This document shows, one piece after another, positions 20,575 to 33,881 of a DNA stretch of 64,000 nt (positions are counted from its first letter, which is position 1; the number at the start of each line of letters is the position of its first letter). The stretch covers positions 1-64,000 of the forward strand of contig JAOUNI010000009.1 of NCBI GenBank assembly GCA_029881035.1, in the 5' to 3' direction. Under the pieces are notes generated by a model, which was not told the DNA's origin, did not search any database, and saw nothing but the letters and a program-made list of their open reading frames with translations. Made by a program: the position numbers and the translations under genes. The DNA is from Gammaproteobacteria bacterium (GTDB lineage Bacteria; Pseudomonadota; Gammaproteobacteria; SZUA-229).

Positions 20575-23500
20575 GCGTTCTGATATCAAAAGTGTTCTGA
20601 TTATCGGCGCTGGACCTATTGTTATCGGTCAGGCCTGTGAGTTCGATTATTCTGGTGCGCAAGCCTGTAAGGCGCTGCGAGAAGAAGGTGTTCGTGTTAT
20701 TTTGGTGAACTCGAATCCGGCGACCATCATGACTGATCCGGAAATGGCAGATGCGACTTATATAGAGCCGATCACCTGGCAAACCGTTGCGCGTATCATC
20801 GAAATAGAAAAGCCTGATGCACTGCTACCTACCATGGGTGGCCAGACCGCGTTGAACTGTGCGCTGGACCTGGATCGCGAAGGCGTGCTGCAAGCTTTTA
20901 ATGTTGAAATGATCGGTGCTGATAAAGATGCCATTAATATGGCGGAAGACCGTGAAAAATTCAAAATCGCCATGGAGGAGATTGGTCTGGATATGCCACG
21001 TGCCGCGATCGCGCACAGCATGGAAGAGGCTTATCAGGTGCAGGCGATGGTGGGTTATCCAACCATTATCCGTCCTTCATTCACCATGGGTGGTAGCGGT
21101 GGTGGTATCGCTTATAACAAACAAGAATTTGAAGAAATTTGTCATCGTGGCCTCGATCTGTCGCCAGTGAATGAGCTGCTTATCGAAGAGTCCATCCTTG
21201 GCTGGAAAGAATACGAGATGGAGGTGGTGCGTGATAAAAAGGACAATTGCATCATCATCTGTTCTATCGAAAATCTTGATCCTATGGGTATTCACACAGG
21301 TGATTCTATTACCGTAGCGCCAGCACAGACTCTGACTGATAAGGAATATCAGCGCATGCGTGATGCTTCGATTGCTGTATTGCGTAAAATCGGTGTTGAT
21401 ACCGGTGGTTCCAACGTACAGTTCTCGGTGAACCCTGAAGATGGCCGCATGACCATTATCGAAATGAATCCTCGCGTGTCACGTTCATCAGCACTGGCTT
21501 CAAAAGCTACCGGATTTCCCATCGCGAAAGTGGCTGCAAAATTGGCTATTGGTTATACCCTGGACGAATTGCAAAATGATATTACCGGCGGCGCCACACC
21601 GGCATCGTTTGAGCCGAGCATCGATTACGTTGTTACAAAAATACCTCGTTTCACATTCGAAAAATTTCCGCAGGCAGAAAACCGCCTGACCACACAGATG
21701 AAATCTGTCGGTGAAGTCATGGCGATCGGCCGGAATTTTCAGGAATCCCTACAGAAAGCTTTACGTGGACTGGAAGTTGATATTGATGGTCTGGGTTCGA
21801 TTCTGGACTTCTCCATGTCAGAAGAAGACATTACCACAACCCTTAATCAGGAATTGAGTCTGGCAGGTGCAGACCGTTTGCTTTATGTTGGAGATGCCTT
21901 CCGTCGAGGTTATAGTCTGGAAGATGTATTCGATCTGACCAAGATTGATCCCTGGTTCCTGATTCAGATTGAAGAGTTGATCAAAATAGAGATGGCTTTG
22001 CACGGACGTGAGCTCAGTTCGCTGGATTATGAAGAATTGCGCCAGCTGAAACGCAAAGGCTTTTCGGATAGCCTGCTGGCCAGAGCTTTGGGGGCAAAAG
22101 AAAATGATGTTCGGGCACATCGTCATGAGTTAAAGATTCGACCCGTATTTAAGCGTGTTGATACCTGTGCTGCTGAGTTTTCAACTTCGACCGCTTATAT
22201 GTATTCGAGCTACGATGAAGAATGCGAATCTAATCCCACTAATAACCGGAAAATTGTCGTATTAGGCGGTGGTCCCAATCGAATTGGTCAGGGCATTGAA
22301 TTTGATTATTGCTGTGTTCATGCGGTGTTATCCATGCGTGAAGACGGTTATGAAACCATCATGATTAACTGTAACCCGGAAACGGTTTCCACCGATTACG
22401 ATACTTCTGATCGTTTGTATTTTGAGCCGCTAACACTGGAAGATGTGTTGGAAGTGATGGATAAAGAAAAACCTAAAGGTGTGATCGTGCAATATGGTGG
22501 GCAGACACCACTCAAATTGGCGCGCGCTTTGGCAGCGGCAGGCGTGCCGATTATTGGCACCACTCCAGATTGTATTGATCTGGCTGAAGATCGTGAACGT
22601 TTCCAGCAGCTGGTGAATGAGCTCGGCCTTAAACAGCCGCCCAATCGTCTGGCAAGAAATGCGGAAGAGGCGATCGAACGTGCAGCTGAAGTGGGCTATC
22701 CACTGGTAGTCAGACCATCTTATGTTCTGGGCGGTCGTGCTATGGAGATCGTTTATGATGAGGCAGATCTTAAGCGCTATATGAAAACGGCAGTTAGTGT
22801 TTCCAATGATGCACCGGTATTGCTGGATCGTTTTCTGGATGATGCCGTCGAGGTTGATGTAGACGCTATCTGTGATGGTGAGCAGGTGTTGATTGGCAGC
22901 ATTATGGAGCACATTGAGGAAGCCGGTGTTCATTCAGGTGACTCGGCCTGCTCTTTGCCACCATATACTCTGTCCAAAGAAATTCAGGATCGTTTACGCG
23001 AGCAAACCTGCCAGTTGGCACTCAGAATGGGTGTCGTTGGTTTGATGAATATTCAGTTTGCGATTCAGGGTGATGAAATATATTTGCTGGAAGTGAATCC
23101 CCGTGCATCACGCACCGTACCGTTTGTATCAAAAGCAACAGGCTTGCCGCTGGCTAAAATCGCAGCGCGCTGTATGGTTGGTAAGACACTGGCAGAACAG
23201 GGTGTTACTAAGGAAGTAGTGCCTGATACTTATGCGGTTAAAGAGTCAGTTTTTCCGTTTGTGAAGTTCCCGGGTGTCGATCCTTTATTGGGGCCTGAAA
23301 TGAAGTCCACCGGCGAAGTCATGGGTCTGGGCAAGAGCTTCGGTGTGGCTTTTGCTAAAGCTCAGCTAGGTGCAGGTGTGGATTTACCTTCAGGCGGTAA
23401 TGTGTTTATTAGTGTGCGTGACCGTGATCGTGAAGAGGCTATAGAGCTGGGTCGAGAATTAGTCGAAAAAGGCTTCGAATTGATTGCTACCAAGGGTACC

Positions 23501-23809
23501 GGGCGTGCATTGCAAGCTGCGGGAATAGAGTGCAAACTCGTCAACAAGGTTTATGAAGGACGGCCGCATATTGTTGATATGATTAAAAATGGTGAGATAA
23601 ACTTTATCATTAATACCTCGGAAGGAAAGAAGGCGATAGCTGATTCTTATACCATACGCGCTTCGGCACTTCAGGGTAAAGTCAGCTACACCACAACCAT
23701 TGCTGGAGCTCAGGCTACATGCCGGGCCTTAAATTATCTTGAGCAAAATACTGTAACGCGGTTACAGGACATGCATGCAGAGATACTGACAAAAATTAAA
23801 AAGGGGTAA
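20567..23809 (+). CDS. carB: Carbamoyl-phosphate synthase large subunit
   Basis: [41 protein letters not shown]; 1080 aa. Confidence 0.98.
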   Translation: MPKRSDIKSVLIIGAGPIVIGQACEFDYSGAQACKALREEGVRVILVNSNPATIMTDPEMADATYIEPITWQTVARIIEIEKPDALLPTMGGQTALNCALDLDREGVLQAFNVEMIGADKDAINMAEDREKFKIAMEEIGLDMPRAAIAHSMEEAYQVQAMVGYPTIIRPSFTMGGSGGGIAYNKQEFEEICHRGLDLSPVNELLIEESILGWKEYEMEVVRDKKDNCIIICSIENLDPMGIHTGDSITVAPAQTLTDKEYQRMRDASIAVLRKIGVDTGGSNVQFSVNPEDGRMTIIEMNPRVSRSSALASKATGFPIAKVAAKLAIGYTLDELQNDITGGATPASFEPSIDYVVTKIPRFTFEKFPQAENRLTTQMKSVGEVMAIGRNFQESLQKALRGLEVDIDGLGSILDFSMSEEDITTTLNQELSLAGADRLLYVGDAFRRGYSLEDVFDLTKIDPWFLIQIEELIKIEMALHGRELSSLDYEELRQLKRKGFSDSLLARALGAKENDVRAHRHELKIRPVFKRVDTCAAEFSTSTAYMYSSYDEECESNPTNNRKIVVLGGGPNRIGQGIEFDYCCVHAVLSMREDGYETIMINCNPETVSTDYDTSDRLYFEPLTLEDVLEVMDKEKPKGVIVQYGGQTPLKLARALAAAGVPIIGTTPDCIDLAEDRERFQQLVNELGLKQPPNRLARNAEEAIERAAEVGYPLVVRPSYVLGGRAMEIVYDEADLKRYMKTAVSVSNDAPVLLDRFLDDAVEVDVDAICDGEQVLIGSIMEHIEEAGVHSGDSACSLPPYTLSKEIQDRLREQTCQLALRMGVVGLMNIQFAIQGDEIYLLEVNPRASRTVPFVSKATGLPLAKIAARCMVGKTLAEQGVTKEVVPDTYAVKESVFPFVKFPGVDPLLGPEMKSTGEVMGLGKSFGVAFAKAQLGAGVDLPSGGNVFISVRDRDREEAIELGRELVEKGFELIATKGTGRALQAAGIECKLVNKVYEGRPHIVDMIKNGEINFIINTSEGKKAIADSYTIRASALQGKVSYTTTIAGAQATCRALNYLEQNTVTRLQDMHAEILTKIKKG

Positions 23810-23812
23810 GGC

Positions 23813-24289
23813 ATGAGTCAAGTGCCCATCACCGTTCACGGTGCAAAAAAATTACAGGAAGAATTAACTCGGTTGAAATCCGTTGATCGCCCCAGAGTGA
23901 TTACGGCAATTGCTGATGCGCGTGCGCACGGTGATTTAAAAGAGAATGCTGAATATCATGCAGCGCGTGAGCAACAAAGCTTCATTGAAGGCAGAATTAA
24001 GGACATCGAAGCCAAGCTCAGTAATGCAACAATTATTGATGTCACCACCATTGATGCTAATGGTAGGGTTGTTTTTGGTGCAACCGTGGTTGTTGCTGAC
24101 GAAGAGACCGGTGATGAAGTGACCTATCAAATTGTCGGTGATGATGAAGCGGATATCAAATGTAATAAAATTTCAATTAGTTCGCCGATTGCACGCGCAT
24201 TGATCGGTAAGGAGCAGGATGATGTCGTTGATGTGCAAACACCAGGTGGTTTAAGAAGTCTCGAAATTGTGGAGATAAAATATATCTAA
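23813..24289 (+). CDS. greA: Transcription elongation factor GreA
   Basis: [23 protein letters not shown]. Confidence 0.97.
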   Translation: MSQVPITVHGAKKLQEELTRLKSVDRPRVITAIADARAHGDLKENAEYHAAREQQSFIEGRIKDIEAKLSNATIIDVTTIDANGRVVFGATVVVADEETGDEVTYQIVGDDEADIKCNKISISSPIARALIGKEQDDVVDVQTPGGLRSLEIVEIKYI

Positions 24290-24304
24290 TTTATGCCGGA
24301 TTTT

Positions 24305-24598
24305 TTATGGCAGCGAGATGACTGGGTTTTTTTCGTTTTTCCGGTAGATAGATACGGTTTTACCAATAACTTGTACGCTTTCAGATTGGCTTTGCTCGCA
24401 AATGTTTTTTATTATTTCTTTTCTGGCTTCACGGTCATCCGATGCAATTTTAATCTTCACTAATTCGTGATGATTGATGGCAATTTCGAGCTCATCAAGT
24501 ACTTCACTGGTCAGGCCCTTTTGGCCAATCATGATAACGGGTTTAAGTGAGTGACAAAGGCCGCGCAGAGTTTTAATCTGGTTTTTTGTTAGAGGCAT
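24305..24598 (-). CDS. yhbY: CRM-domain RNA-binding protein YhbY
   Basis: MPLTKNQIKTLRGLCHSLKPVIMIGQKGLT; start set at 24598. Confidence 0.92.
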   Translation of the reverse strand: MPLTKNQIKTLRGLCHSLKPVIMIGQKGLTSEVLDELEIAINHHELVKIKIASDDREARKEIIKNICEQSQSESVQVIGKTVSIYRKNEKNPVISLP

Positions 24599-24653
24599 AT
24601 TTGAGAAACCGGAAGCAATAATAATTGGCGAACTATACCATGAGTCATAGTCC

Positions 24654-25274
24654 ATGAGTCGCAGTAAAAGTAGTAAAAAATGGTTAAAAGAGCATTTCGA
24701 TGATGAATATGTTCAGCGTGCCCAGAAGGAGGGATACCGCTCACGTGCGATATATAAACTCATCGAGATCCAGGAAAAAGATCATATATTAAAGCCAGGT
24801 ATGACGGTGATTGATCTCGGTGCGGCACCCGGTGGCTGGACCGAATATGCCGTCAAACTACTGGGTAAAAATGGTCGAATGATTGCTCTTGATATTTTGC
24901 CGATGGAACCAATACCCAACGTGCAGATCATACAGGGTGATTTCAGGGAAGATGAGACGCTTAATATTTTGATGGAAGCTATTGGTGAGGACAAGGCGGA
25001 CCTTGTTTTTTCAGATATGGCCCCCAATATAAGTGGCATGGGTGTGGTCGATATCCCGCGGGCCTATTATTTGGCTGAGTTAACGTTGGATTTAGCACAG
25101 CGTGTGCTCAAGCTGGGCGGTGGAATGCTGGTCAAACTGTTTCAGGGTGAAGGTTTTGATGAGTATCATGAAGCCCTGAAAAAGAATTTTACACGGGTGG
25201 TGGTGCGTAAACCCAGGGCTTCAAGATCAAGAAGCCGGGAGATATATGCGCTGGCAACCGGTTACAAACTATAG
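24654..25274 (+). CDS. rlmE: 23S rRNA (uridine2552-2'-O)-methyltransferase RlmE
   Basis: [49 protein letters not shown]. Confidence 0.97.
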   Translation: MSRSKSSKKWLKEHFDDEYVQRAQKEGYRSRAIYKLIEIQEKDHILKPGMTVIDLGAAPGGWTEYAVKLLGKNGRMIALDILPMEPIPNVQIIQGDFREDETLNILMEAIGEDKADLVFSDMAPNISGMGVVDIPRAYYLAELTLDLAQRVLKLGGGMLVKLFQGEGFDEYHEALKKNFTRVVVRKPRASRSRSREIYALATGYKL

Positions 25275-25321
25275 TAACGTTAATAAAAACTTATATGGTT
25301 AAGTTAACTTTGGAGTATTAA

Positions 25322-27250
25322 TTGAACGATCTCGCCAAAAATCTGGTTTTGTGGGCTGTCATAGCAGTGGTTCTACTGTCTGTATTTAGCAATTTCAGTA
25401 AACCTACGACACAGCCACAGGTAATTCCGTACTCAACTTTTATCGAAATGGTGAAGCAGGGCCAGGTCACTCAGACCACGATTAATGGTCGTGACATCAA
25501 GGGTAAGTTGGGTAGTGGTGCAGCGTTTAGTACCTATAGTCCAGAAACCAGCAACACGGCTATGGTCGGAGATTTACTTACGCACAATGTTGAAATAATG
25601 GCGACAGCACCAGAAGACCAGTCTATCTGGTTGCAGATGCTCATTTCATGGTTTCCGTTCCTGTTGTTAATCGGTGTCTGGGTGTTTTTTATGCGCCAAA
25701 TGCAGGGCGGCGGCGGTGGTCGTGGTGCTATGTCATTTGGCAAAAGTAAGGCGCGCATGCTGGGGGAAGATCAGATCAAGGTGACTTTTGATGATGTTGC
25801 CGGTGCTGAAGAGGCCAAAGCTGAAGTGGCTGAGCTGGTTGAGTTTTTGAAAGATCCGGGCAAATTCCAGAAATTGGGCGGCAAAATACCTAGTGGTGTT
25901 TTGATGGTGGGCTCGCCGGGTACAGGTAAAACTTTGTTAGCCAGAGCAATTGCTGGTGAAGCCAAAGTGCCGTTTTTCACTATTTCAGGTTCTGATTTTG
26001 TCGAAATGTTTGTTGGCGTCGGCGCGTCACGAGTGCGTGATATGTTCGAAACTGCTAAAAAACATGCGCCCTGTATTATTTTTATCGATGAGATTGATGC
26101 CGTCGGTCGTCATCGTGGTGCTGGTGTAGGTGGTGGCCATGATGAGCGTGAGCAAACACTGAACCAGTTACTGGTTGAGATGGATGGTTTTGAAGGTAAT
26201 GAAGGTGTAATCGTCATTGCGGCGACCAATCGTCCTGATGTGCTTGACCCTGCTTTATTACGCCCCGGTCGTTTTGACCGTCAGGTAGTGGTGCCTTTGC
26301 CGGATATTCGCGGCCGTGAGCAGATTCTGAAAGTGCATATGCGCAAAGTGCCAGTAGCCAATGATGTGAAACCACAGATTATTGCTCGTGGCACACCCGG
26401 ATTTTCGGGTGCGGATCTGGCGAATCTTGTTAATGAAGCGGCGTTATTTGCGGCGCGTGAAAATAGTAAAGAAGTGGATATGTCTCACTTTGAACGTGCC
26501 AAAGATAAAATCATGATGGGTGCTGAGCGCCGTTCTATGGTGATGTCCGAGGAAGAAAAGAGAAATACGGCTTATCATGAAGCGGGTCATGCGATAGTTG
26601 GCCGTCTGGTGCCTGAGCATGATCCGGTCTACAAGGTCAGCATTATTCCACGTGGACGTGCTCTGGGCGTGACCATGTTCTTGCCGGAAGAAGATACTTA
26701 CAGCCAAAGCAAAAAGAAGCTGGAAAGTATGATCTCAACTTTATTTGGTGGCCGTATTGCCGAAGAGCTGACTCTAGGGGCAGACAATGTCACTACTGGC
26801 GCTTCTAATGACATAGAGCGAGCTACCAGCATTGCACGTAACATGGTCACCAAGTGGGGTTTGTCCGAGCGCATCGGCCCGTTGACTTATTCTGAGGATG
26901 AGGGCGAAGTATTCCTCGGTCGATCAGTCACTCAGCATAAAAACATGGGCGACGATACAGCGCGTATTATCGATGAAGAGATTCGCGCCTTTATTGACCG
27001 TAACTACGAACGTGCAGAAACACTGTTGAAGGAAAATATAAATATTTTACATATGATGGCTGCAGCATTGATGAAATATGAAACTATTGATGCGGTACAG
27101 ATTGATTCTTTAATGCAGGGTAAAGAGCCGCCACCCCCTCAGGACTGGACTGACTCAGGTGATAATGAGCCAATGGATTCTGAAGGTATTGCTAAGTCGG
27201 TAGATAAAAAATCAGATGGGAAAATTGGTGGGCCAGCTGGTCAGCACTGA
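25322..27250 (+). CDS. ftsH: ATP-dependent zinc metalloprotease FtsH
   Basis: [18 protein letters not shown] Walker A, HEAGH zinc motif. Confidence 0.98.
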   Translation: MNDLAKNLVLWAVIAVVLLSVFSNFSKPTTQPQVIPYSTFIEMVKQGQVTQTTINGRDIKGKLGSGAAFSTYSPETSNTAMVGDLLTHNVEIMATAPEDQSIWLQMLISWFPFLLLIGVWVFFMRQMQGGGGGRGAMSFGKSKARMLGEDQIKVTFDDVAGAEEAKAEVAELVEFLKDPGKFQKLGGKIPSGVLMVGSPGTGKTLLARAIAGEAKVPFFTISGSDFVEMFVGVGASRVRDMFETAKKHAPCIIFIDEIDAVGRHRGAGVGGGHDEREQTLNQLLVEMDGFEGNEGVIVIAATNRPDVLDPALLRPGRFDRQVVVPLPDIRGREQILKVHMRKVPVANDVKPQIIARGTPGFSGADLANLVNEAALFAARENSKEVDMSHFERAKDKIMMGAERRSMVMSEEEKRNTAYHEAGHAIVGRLVPEHDPVYKVSIIPRGRALGVTMFLPEEDTYSQSKKKLESMISTLFGGRIAEELTLGADNVTTGASNDIERATSIARNMVTKWGLSERIGPLTYSEDEGEVFLGRSVTQHKNMGDDTARIIDEEIRAFIDRNYERAETLLKENINILHMMAAALMKYETIDAVQIDSLMQGKEPPPPQDWTDSGDNEPMDSEGIAKSVDKKSDGKIGGPAGQH

Positions 27251-27273
27251 TCATTTGAAAAATCTGATAGGAT

Positions 27274-27298
27274 AAGGGGGCTTCGGTCCCCTTTTTTT
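27274..27298 (+). terminator. Intrinsic terminator after ftsH
   Basis: AAGGGGGC-TTCG-GTCCCCTT stem with UUCG tetraloop and T-run. Confidence 0.9.
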
Positions 27299-27309
27299 AT
27301 TGTGTAGAG

Positions 27310-28155
27310 ATGAGCGTGACAATTACTTCAAATTCCCTAACCGTCAGTCAGCTTATTGCGGCCGATGTACCCGTGATCATGGGTATATTGAATGTCACGC
27401 CCGATTCATTTTCCGATGGCGGTGAATTTGATCGTATCGATGCGGCGGTGGCGCGGGCATTGGAAATGCAGTCACAGGGGGCATCGATTATTGATGTGGG
27501 TGGTGAGTCAACGCGCCCGGGAGCGCAGCCAGTTGATGTGAACCAGGAAATTGCACGCGTTGTACCCGTTATAGAAACAATTCGTCGACAATCAGATATT
27601 CAAATTTCAATAGATACGAGTAAGCCAGAGGTGATGAAAGCCGCCGTGATGGCGGGTGCCAATCTGGTCAATGATGTTAATGCTTTATGTGCTGAGGGAG
27701 CAGTAACCTGTTGTGCTGAGCTGAGCGTGCCAGTATGTCTGATGCATATGCAGGGTGAGCCTCGCACTATGCAGAAAAATCCAGAGTACTCGGATGTGGT
27801 TAATGAGGTACGTGAGTTTTTGCTGGAGAGAGCCCGGTTTTGTATTGAGGCAGGAATTGCGGCAGATCAAATATTGCTGGATCCTGGCTTCGGTTTTGGT
27901 AAAACGCTGAAGCATAATCTGCAACTTTTGTCGCGACTGGATGAGTTGTGTGCGCTAGACTTCCGGGTATTGGTTGGGTTCTCTCGCAAAAGCATGCTGG
28001 GAGCGATTCTTGATCGGGCTGTTGATCAGCGGGTTATTGGTGGGGTGGCTGCCGCAGTGATTGCTTATAGTAAAGGTGCTCGTTGGTTTCGTGTGCACGA
28101 TGTGGCAGAGACCAGCGATGCGCTGAAAGTTTGTATGGCTTTGAATCAGGTGTAG
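27310..28155 (+). CDS. folP: Dihydropteroate synthase
   Basis: VIMGILNVTPDSFSDGGEF; GGESTRPGA. Confidence 0.97.
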   Translation: MSVTITSNSLTVSQLIAADVPVIMGILNVTPDSFSDGGEFDRIDAAVARALEMQSQGASIIDVGGESTRPGAQPVDVNQEIARVVPVIETIRRQSDIQISIDTSKPEVMKAAVMAGANLVNDVNALCAEGAVTCCAELSVPVCLMHMQGEPRTMQKNPEYSDVVNEVREFLLERARFCIEAGIAADQILLDPGFGFGKTLKHNLQLLSRLDELCALDFRVLVGFSRKSMLGAILDRAVDQRVIGGVAAAVIAYSKGARWFRVHDVAETSDALKVCMALNQV

Positions 28156-28198
28156 CCTGAATTGTTGAAGCTATTTTTTTAATGAGAAGATGGTGATT

Positions 28199-29539
28199 AT
28201 GGAAAAAATGGAAAAAAAATATTTCGGTACGGACGGTATTCGCGGCAAAGTAGGTGAAGGTTTGATGACGGCTGATCAGGTTCTTAAGCTGGGCTGGGCC
28301 GTGGGTAAAGTGCTGGCAAGCCAGGGCAAGAAACTGGTGGTAATAGGTAAAGACACACGTATTTCAGGTTATATGTTTGAATCCGCATTGGAGGCAGGTT
28401 TGTCGGCGGCCGGAGTCAATGTGCGTTTGCTGGGACCTATGCCAACGCCGGGCATTGCTTATCTAACAAGAACATTACATGCTTCTGCAGGTATTGTCAT
28501 TAGTGCCTCACACAATCCTTTTTACGATAATGGTTTGAAGTTTTTTTCATCTGAAGGTTGCAAGCTGGCAGACGATCTGGAACATCAAATTGAAACCATG
28601 TTTGAGTTGCCGATGACAACAGTGGAGTCATTCGAATTGGGTAAGGCTCTGCGAGTGAAAGATGCTCAGGGGCGTTATATTGAGGCGTGTAAGGCAACTA
28701 TCCCATTAACGACAAATTTTTCCGGTATGAATATGGTGATCGATTGTGCACATGGCGCTACTTACAGTATCGCACCAGATGTGCTGATTGAACTGGGAGC
28801 AAATGTTATTGCGATAGGGGCAGAGCCTGATGGTATCAATATCAATGCCTATAGAGGCTCAACACATCCGGAACATTTGCGGCACACCGTACAGCATCAG
28901 GGAGCAGATTTAGGTATTGCTTTTGATGGTGATGGTGATCGTGTTCTCATGGTGGATGCGGATGGTGAGATTGTTGATGGTGATGAGCTGTTATATATCA
29001 TCGCAAAATCCAGAGTACATGCAGGTATCGATATTAAAGGTATTGTCGGTACCCTGATGAGCAATATGGGATTGGAACTGGCTGTTAAGGCAATGGGGCT
29101 GGAATTTGAGCGTGCTAATGTTGGTGATCGCTACGTGCTAGAGATGCTTAACCAGAACGGCTGGATGTTGGGTGGTGAATCATCGGGACATATTATCTGT
29201 CTTGATCGAACTACCACCGGAGATGGTATTGTCTCGGCATTGCAGGTGCTGGCTTATTTGTCCGAAACAGGGCAAACATTGCAAGAAGCAAAATCGGGCA
29301 TGAAGAAAATGCCGATGCATATGATTAATGTTCCTCTTAATGGTCAAAGCAGGCCACTTGAATCTGAGCTGGTCAAGTCAGCGTTGCAGCAGGCGGAGCA
29401 GCAACTCAATGGTCGAGGCAGGGTGCTGTTGCGTCCTTCTGGCACCGAGCCATTAATCAGGGTAATGGTGGAAGGGGAAGAAAAAACCATGGTACATGCT
29501 CTGACGCAGAGTATTGCTGATGCGGTTGCTGCGGCCTGA
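28199..29539 (+). CDS. glmM: Phosphoglucosamine mutase
   Basis: [35 protein letters not shown]. Confidence 0.97.
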   Translation: MEKMEKKYFGTDGIRGKVGEGLMTADQVLKLGWAVGKVLASQGKKLVVIGKDTRISGYMFESALEAGLSAAGVNVRLLGPMPTPGIAYLTRTLHASAGIVISASHNPFYDNGLKFFSSEGCKLADDLEHQIETMFELPMTTVESFELGKALRVKDAQGRYIEACKATIPLTTNFSGMNMVIDCAHGATYSIAPDVLIELGANVIAIGAEPDGININAYRGSTHPEHLRHTVQHQGADLGIAFDGDGDRVLMVDADGEIVDGDELLYIIAKSRVHAGIDIKGIVGTLMSNMGLELAVKAMGLEFERANVGDRYVLEMLNQNGWMLGGESSGHIICLDRTTTGDGIVSALQVLAYLSETGQTLQEAKSGMKKMPMHMINVPLNGQSRPLESELVKSALQQAEQQLNGRGRVLLRPSGTEPLIRVMVEGEEKTMVHALTQSIADAVAAA

Positions 29540-29667
29540 TTTATACGGTTTTATTTGATTAGTTAACCAAAAAGCCTGCCATATCCGTTGATTAACTCCT
29601 TAGTATTATTGATTTATTGGATGCCGACGGGTATCCTTTGCGACCTTTGAATACAGTGGAGAATACG

Positions 29668-30414
29668 ATGCGTCAACCAATGGTAGCCGGTAACTGGAAG
29701 ATGAATGGTTCCAGTAATAGCGTAAAAGAATTGATGAGCGGTATTAAGGCTGGTGTTGGCAAGGCTAATGCGGAAGTTGTGGTTTGCCCTCCTTTTGTTT
29801 ATATCCCTTCAGTTGCTGATTCTATTGGTGGTTCTGGTATCAAACTGGGCGCACAGAATATGTGTGATAAGGATGCCGGTGCATTTACTGGTGAAATCTC
29901 AGGTCCAATGTTGAAAGATGTGGGTTGTGAGTATGTCATTATTGGCCATTCTGAGCGTCGTGCCATGTATGGTGAGACCGACGAAGTGACCGCGATTAAA
30001 TATGGTGCAGTTTTGAAAAATGGCCTCAAGCCTATTTTTTGCATTGGTGAAACGCTTGAGGAGCGTGAGCAAGGCATTACTGAACAAGTTGTCGGCCGTC
30101 AGATTGACGCAATTTTGAATGCTGAAGGCGTAGCTTCTCTGGCAAATGCTGTTCTGGCTTACGAGCCTGTCTGGGCGATTGGTACAGGTAAAACAGCAAC
30201 ACCTGAGCAGGCTCAAGAAGTGCATGCATTTATTCGTGGCAAAATAGCGGCGCAGGATGCAGTGATTGCTGAAGGCCTGAGAATTTTATACGGTGGCAGC
30301 ATGAACCCGACTAATGCTGCAGAATTAAGATCGCAACCTGATATTGATGGCGGGTTGATTGGTGGTGCTTCGCTTAAGGCGGAAGACTTTTTAGCTATTT
30401 GCTCAGCAGCATAA
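29668..30414 (+). CDS. tpiA: Triosephosphate isomerase
   Basis: MRQPMVAGNWKMNG; AYEPVWAIGTGKTA; GGSMNPTNA. Confidence 0.97.
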   Translation: MRQPMVAGNWKMNGSSNSVKELMSGIKAGVGKANAEVVVCPPFVYIPSVADSIGGSGIKLGAQNMCDKDAGAFTGEISGPMLKDVGCEYVIIGHSERRAMYGETDEVTAIKYGAVLKNGLKPIFCIGETLEEREQGITEQVVGRQIDAILNAEGVASLANAVLAYEPVWAIGTGKTATPEQAQEVHAFIRGKIAAQDAVIAEGLRILYGGSMNPTNAAELRSQPDIDGGLIGGASLKAEDFLAICSAA

Positions 30415-30425
30415 GGACAGTTATT

Positions 30426-30845
30426 GTGAACTTTGATGTTATTTTATTAGTTTTACAGGTGTTTCTGGCGATAGCCATTATTGGACTGATTTTATTGCAA
30501 AAGGGTAAAGGCGCGAGCGAAGGCGCCACTTTTGGTGGCGGCGGTGCGGGTACGGTGTTTGGTGCTAGTGGTTCATCTAACTTTTTGAGTAAGAGCACGG
30601 CTATTCTTGCGACTTGTTTCTTTCTTAATAGCCTGGCTCTGGCTTATTTGGCTGGGCATCGTGATGCTGCAACCAGCGTAATTGATACTATCGAAGTAAC
30701 AACAGAAAGTGGTGTTGAAGCTGATCAGGTTACCGAGTCATTTGGTGGAAGTATACCGCTACCAACAGATGCTCAGGTTGAAAGTGATGTGCCAGCGCCT
30801 GCAGATGCCGTTGTTGAAAGCGACGTACCACCTCCTGCTGAATAA
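30426..30845 (+). CDS. secG: Preprotein translocase subunit SecG
   Basis: VFLAIAIIGLILLQKGKGASEGATFGGGGAGTVFGASGSSNFLSK; GTG start 30426. Confidence 0.93.
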   Translation: MNFDVILLVLQVFLAIAIIGLILLQKGKGASEGATFGGGGAGTVFGASGSSNFLSKSTAILATCFFLNSLALAYLAGHRDAATSVIDTIEVTTESGVEADQVTESFGGSIPLPTDAQVESDVPAPADAVVESDVPPPAE

Positions 30846-30866
30846 AAGGGTTGCAAACAAAATACA

Positions 30867-30951
30867 GCCGATGTGGTGAAATTGGTAGACACGCACGCTT
30901 GAGGGGCGTGTAGCGAAAGCTGTGCCGGTTCGACTCCGGCCATCGGCACCA
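30867..30951 (+). tRNA. tRNA-Leu (GAG)
   Basis: 85 nt with class II long variable arm; anticodon arm cacgc-ttGAGgg-gcgtg; encoded CCA. Confidence 0.96.
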
Positions 30952-31054
30952 AATTTGGTAATGAATAAGGTATTCTGGTAAAGTACTCGCCAAGGATTGT
31001 AACTAATTATAAAAAACAAGACTTGCTGAAAATCTATGAGTTCGTGGGGATAAA

Positions 31055-31414
31055 ATGTTAGAGAATTATTTGCCGGTACTGGTTTTTCTCGCCATAGGTT
31101 TGATGGTTGGTATAGGTCCTATTTTTCTCGGCGGTTACTTATTAGCGCCTCATAAGCCGGACGCAGCTAAAAACTCTCCTTTCGAATGCGGCTTCGAAGC
31201 TTTCGAAGACTCGCGCATGAAGTTTGATGTTCGTTACTATCTGGTTGCCATTCTTTTTATTATTTTCGATTTAGAAATTGCTTTCCTTTTTCCATGGGCC
31301 ATCGTGCTAGATGAAATAGGTATGTTTGGCCTCATCGCCATGGGGATATTTCTGGGTATTCTCGTCATCGGCTTTGTTTACGAGTGGAAAAAAGGTGCAC
31401 TGGAATGGGAATAG
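31055..31414 (+). CDS. nuoA: NADH-quinone oxidoreductase subunit A
   Basis: Family sequence; first gene of nuoA-N. Confidence 0.96.
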   Translation: MLENYLPVLVFLAIGLMVGIGPIFLGGYLLAPHKPDAAKNSPFECGFEAFEDSRMKFDVRYYLVAILFIIFDLEIAFLFPWAIVLDEIGMFGLIAMGIFLGILVIGFVYEWKKGALEWE

Positions 31415-31881
31415 AAGGTAAGTTAGAGCAGGGTTTCGTTACCACTTCTCTTGACGGTCTCATTAATTGGGCGCGTACGGGTTCGATGTGGCCGGTGACT
31501 TTTGGTCTGGCCTGTTGCGCGGTTGAAATGATGCAGGCGGGTGCTTCACGTTATGATCTCGACCGTTTTGGTGTTATTTTTCGTCCCAGTCCTCGCCAAT
31601 CAGACGTCATGATCGTCGCCGGAACGCTGTGCAATAAAATGGCGCCCGCTCTACGTAAAGTTTACGATCAGATGGCTGAGCCTCGCTGGGTTATTTCCAT
31701 GGGCTCCTGCGCCAATGGTGGTGGTTATTATCATTATTCCTATTCGGTAGTGCGTGGTTGTGACCGAATAGTTCCTGTTGATATTTATGTTCCTGGTTGT
31801 CCGCCCACAGCTGAAGCATTGCTCTATGGTATTTTGCAATTGCAAAACAAAATTCGTCGCACTAGCACTATTGCGCGCTAA
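31405..31881 (+). CDS. nuoB: NADH-quinone oxidoreductase subunit B
   Basis: [30 protein letters not shown] 31405. Confidence 0.97.
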   Translation: MGIEGKLEQGFVTTSLDGLINWARTGSMWPVTFGLACCAVEMMQAGASRYDLDRFGVIFRPSPRQSDVMIVAGTLCNKMAPALRKVYDQMAEPRWVISMGSCANGGGYYHYSYSVVRGCDRIVPVDIYVPGCPPTAEALLYGILQLQNKIRRTSTIAR

Positions 31882-31896
31882 TTTTTGAGAATCTTG

Positions 31897-32622
31897 ATGT
31901 CGACACGTATCCAACAATTATCCGATCGCTTGCAAAAGGCCGTTGGCTCGAAATTGCAATCCAATATCGTCGCCTTCAAGGAAGTGACTATCGAAGTCGC
32001 AGCAAAAGATTTGCTGTCTGTGTGTGAAACGTTACGCGATGATCAGCAGTTTGCTTTTGAGCAGCTGATTGATGTCTGTGGCGTGGATTATTCCGAGTAC
32101 GGCAGCAGTGAATGGGGTACTGAAAAATCTTCATCGACTGGTTTTAGTCGTGGCGTTGATTCCGGCGTGAACGCTAGATTACGTTTTGGTGATGAGCCGA
32201 ATTACATCAGTAGTGATCGTCCACGTTTTGCTGCAGTTTATCATTTGCTGTCGATTACAAATAATATTCGTATGCGTGTTCGTGTTTATTGTGAAGATGA
32301 GCATGCACCGATAGTGCCTTCAGTGGTTGATATATGGCCATCTGCTAACTGGTTCGAACGTGAAGCTTTTGATCTGTTCGGTATTATGTTCGAAGGTCAC
32401 CCAGATTTACGCCGTATTTTGACTGACTATGGTTTTGTTGGTCATCCTTTCCGTAAAGACTTCCCACTTATAGGGCATGTCGAAATGCGTTATGACGAAG
32501 AGCAAAAACGTGTTATTTACCAGCCTGTCAGTATAGAGCCGCGTGTACTTGTGCCTCGTGTCATTCGTGAAGATGCGCATGTTTCTGAAGCAGTAGTTCC
32601 GTTGACAAGTGAGGATAATTAA
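31897..32622 (+). CDS. nuoC: NADH-quinone oxidoreductase subunit C
   Basis: [38 protein letters not shown]. Confidence 0.97.
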   Translation: MSTRIQQLSDRLQKAVGSKLQSNIVAFKEVTIEVAAKDLLSVCETLRDDQQFAFEQLIDVCGVDYSEYGSSEWGTEKSSSTGFSRGVDSGVNARLRFGDEPNYISSDRPRFAAVYHLLSITNNIRMRVRVYCEDEHAPIVPSVVDIWPSANWFEREAFDLFGIMFEGHPDLRRILTDYGFVGHPFRKDFPLIGHVEMRYDEEQKRVIYQPVSIEPRVLVPRVIREDAHVSEAVVPLTSEDN

Positions 32623-32623
32623 G

Positions 32624-33877
32624 ATGCCCGAAATTCGTAATTACACACTGAATTTCGGGCCAGCTCATCCAGCCGCTCACGGCGTACTGCGTCTGGTGCT
32701 GGAAATGGATGGCGAAGTCATTCAGCGTGCCGATCCCCACGTTGGCCTGTTGCACCGTGCCACAGAAAAACTGGCTGAGAGCAAACCCTATAACCAGAGC
32801 ATTGGTTACATGGATCGTCTCGATTACGTCTCCATGATGTGCAATGAACACAGCTATGTACTGGCGATGGAAAAATTACTGGGCGTGGAATGCCCCGAAC
32901 GTGCGCAATATATACGTGTTATGTTCGCTGAGATCACCCGCATCCTGAATCACCTGTTATGGATTGGTGCGCACGCACTGGATGTGGGCGCGATGACCAT
33001 GTTCCTGTACGCGTTTCGTGAACGTGAAGATTTGATGGATGCCTATGAGGCAGTTTCTGGTGCACGTCTACACGCAACTTATTTCCGTCCTGGTGGCGTA
33101 GCACGTGATTTGCCTGACACAATGCCACAGTATGAAACATCAAAGTGGCATAACAAGCGTGAAGTCAGTAGGCTCAATGAAAATCGTCAGGGTTCACTAC
33201 TCGATTTTTTGGAAGACTTCACGAATAGATTTCCTAAATACATCGATGAGTATGAAACGCTGCTCTCTGATAATCGTATATGGAAGCAGCGTACTGTTGA
33301 TATAGGCATCGTTACACCCGAACGTGCAATGGCATTGGGTTTCACTGGTCCAATGTTACGTGGTTCAGGTGTTGAGTGGGATCTGCGCAAGAAGCAGCCT
33401 TATGAAGTTTATGATCGTATGGATTTTGATATTCCTGTTGGCACCAATGGTGACTGTTACGATCGTTACCTGATACGTATTGAAGAGTTTCGTCAGTCTA
33501 ATCGCATCATTAAGCAATGCATTAAATGGCTGCGCGAAAATGACGGCCCTGTGATACTGCAGGATCACAAGGTGTCACCGCCGAGCCGTGAAGGTATGAA
33601 AGCCGATATGGAATCGCTAATTCATCATTTTAAATTATTTACCGAAGGCTTCTGTTTGCCCAAAGGTGAAGCTTATGCAGCGACTGAACATCCTAAAGGT
33701 GAATTTGGAATTTATCTGGTTTCCGATGGAGCTAATAAACCGTACCGCATGAAAATTCGTCCGCCGAGTTTTGTACATATTTCTGCTATGGATGAAATGA
33801 CACGGGGTCATATGCTGGCTGATGTAGTTGCCATTATTGGTACTCAGGATATTGTATTTGGTGACGTGGATCGATGA
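32624..33877 (+). CDS. nuoD: NADH-quinone oxidoreductase subunit D
   Basis: [22 protein letters not shown]. Confidence 0.97.
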   Translation: MPEIRNYTLNFGPAHPAAHGVLRLVLEMDGEVIQRADPHVGLLHRATEKLAESKPYNQSIGYMDRLDYVSMMCNEHSYVLAMEKLLGVECPERAQYIRVMFAEITRILNHLLWIGAHALDVGAMTMFLYAFREREDLMDAYEAVSGARLHATYFRPGGVARDLPDTMPQYETSKWHNKREVSRLNENRQGSLLDFLEDFTNRFPKYIDEYETLLSDNRIWKQRTVDIGIVTPERAMALGFTGPMLRGSGVEWDLRKKQPYEVYDRMDFDIPVGTNGDCYDRYLIRIEEFRQSNRIIKQCIKWLRENDGPVILQDHKVSPPSREGMKADMESLIHHFKLFTEGFCLPKGEAYAATEHPKGEFGIYLVSDGANKPYRMKIRPPSFVHISAMDEMTRGHMLADVVAIIGTQDIVFGDVDR

Positions 33878-33881
33878 GATT

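Noticed and set aside
22430-22933. 167-aa ORF antisense to carB
   Set aside because: Antisense shadow ORF in a highly conserved gene.
30766-30843. Imperfect duplication VESDVPAPADA/VESDVPPPAE at the SecG C-terminus
   Set aside because: SecG C-terminal tails are commonly variable and low complexity; no reason to think it is functional.
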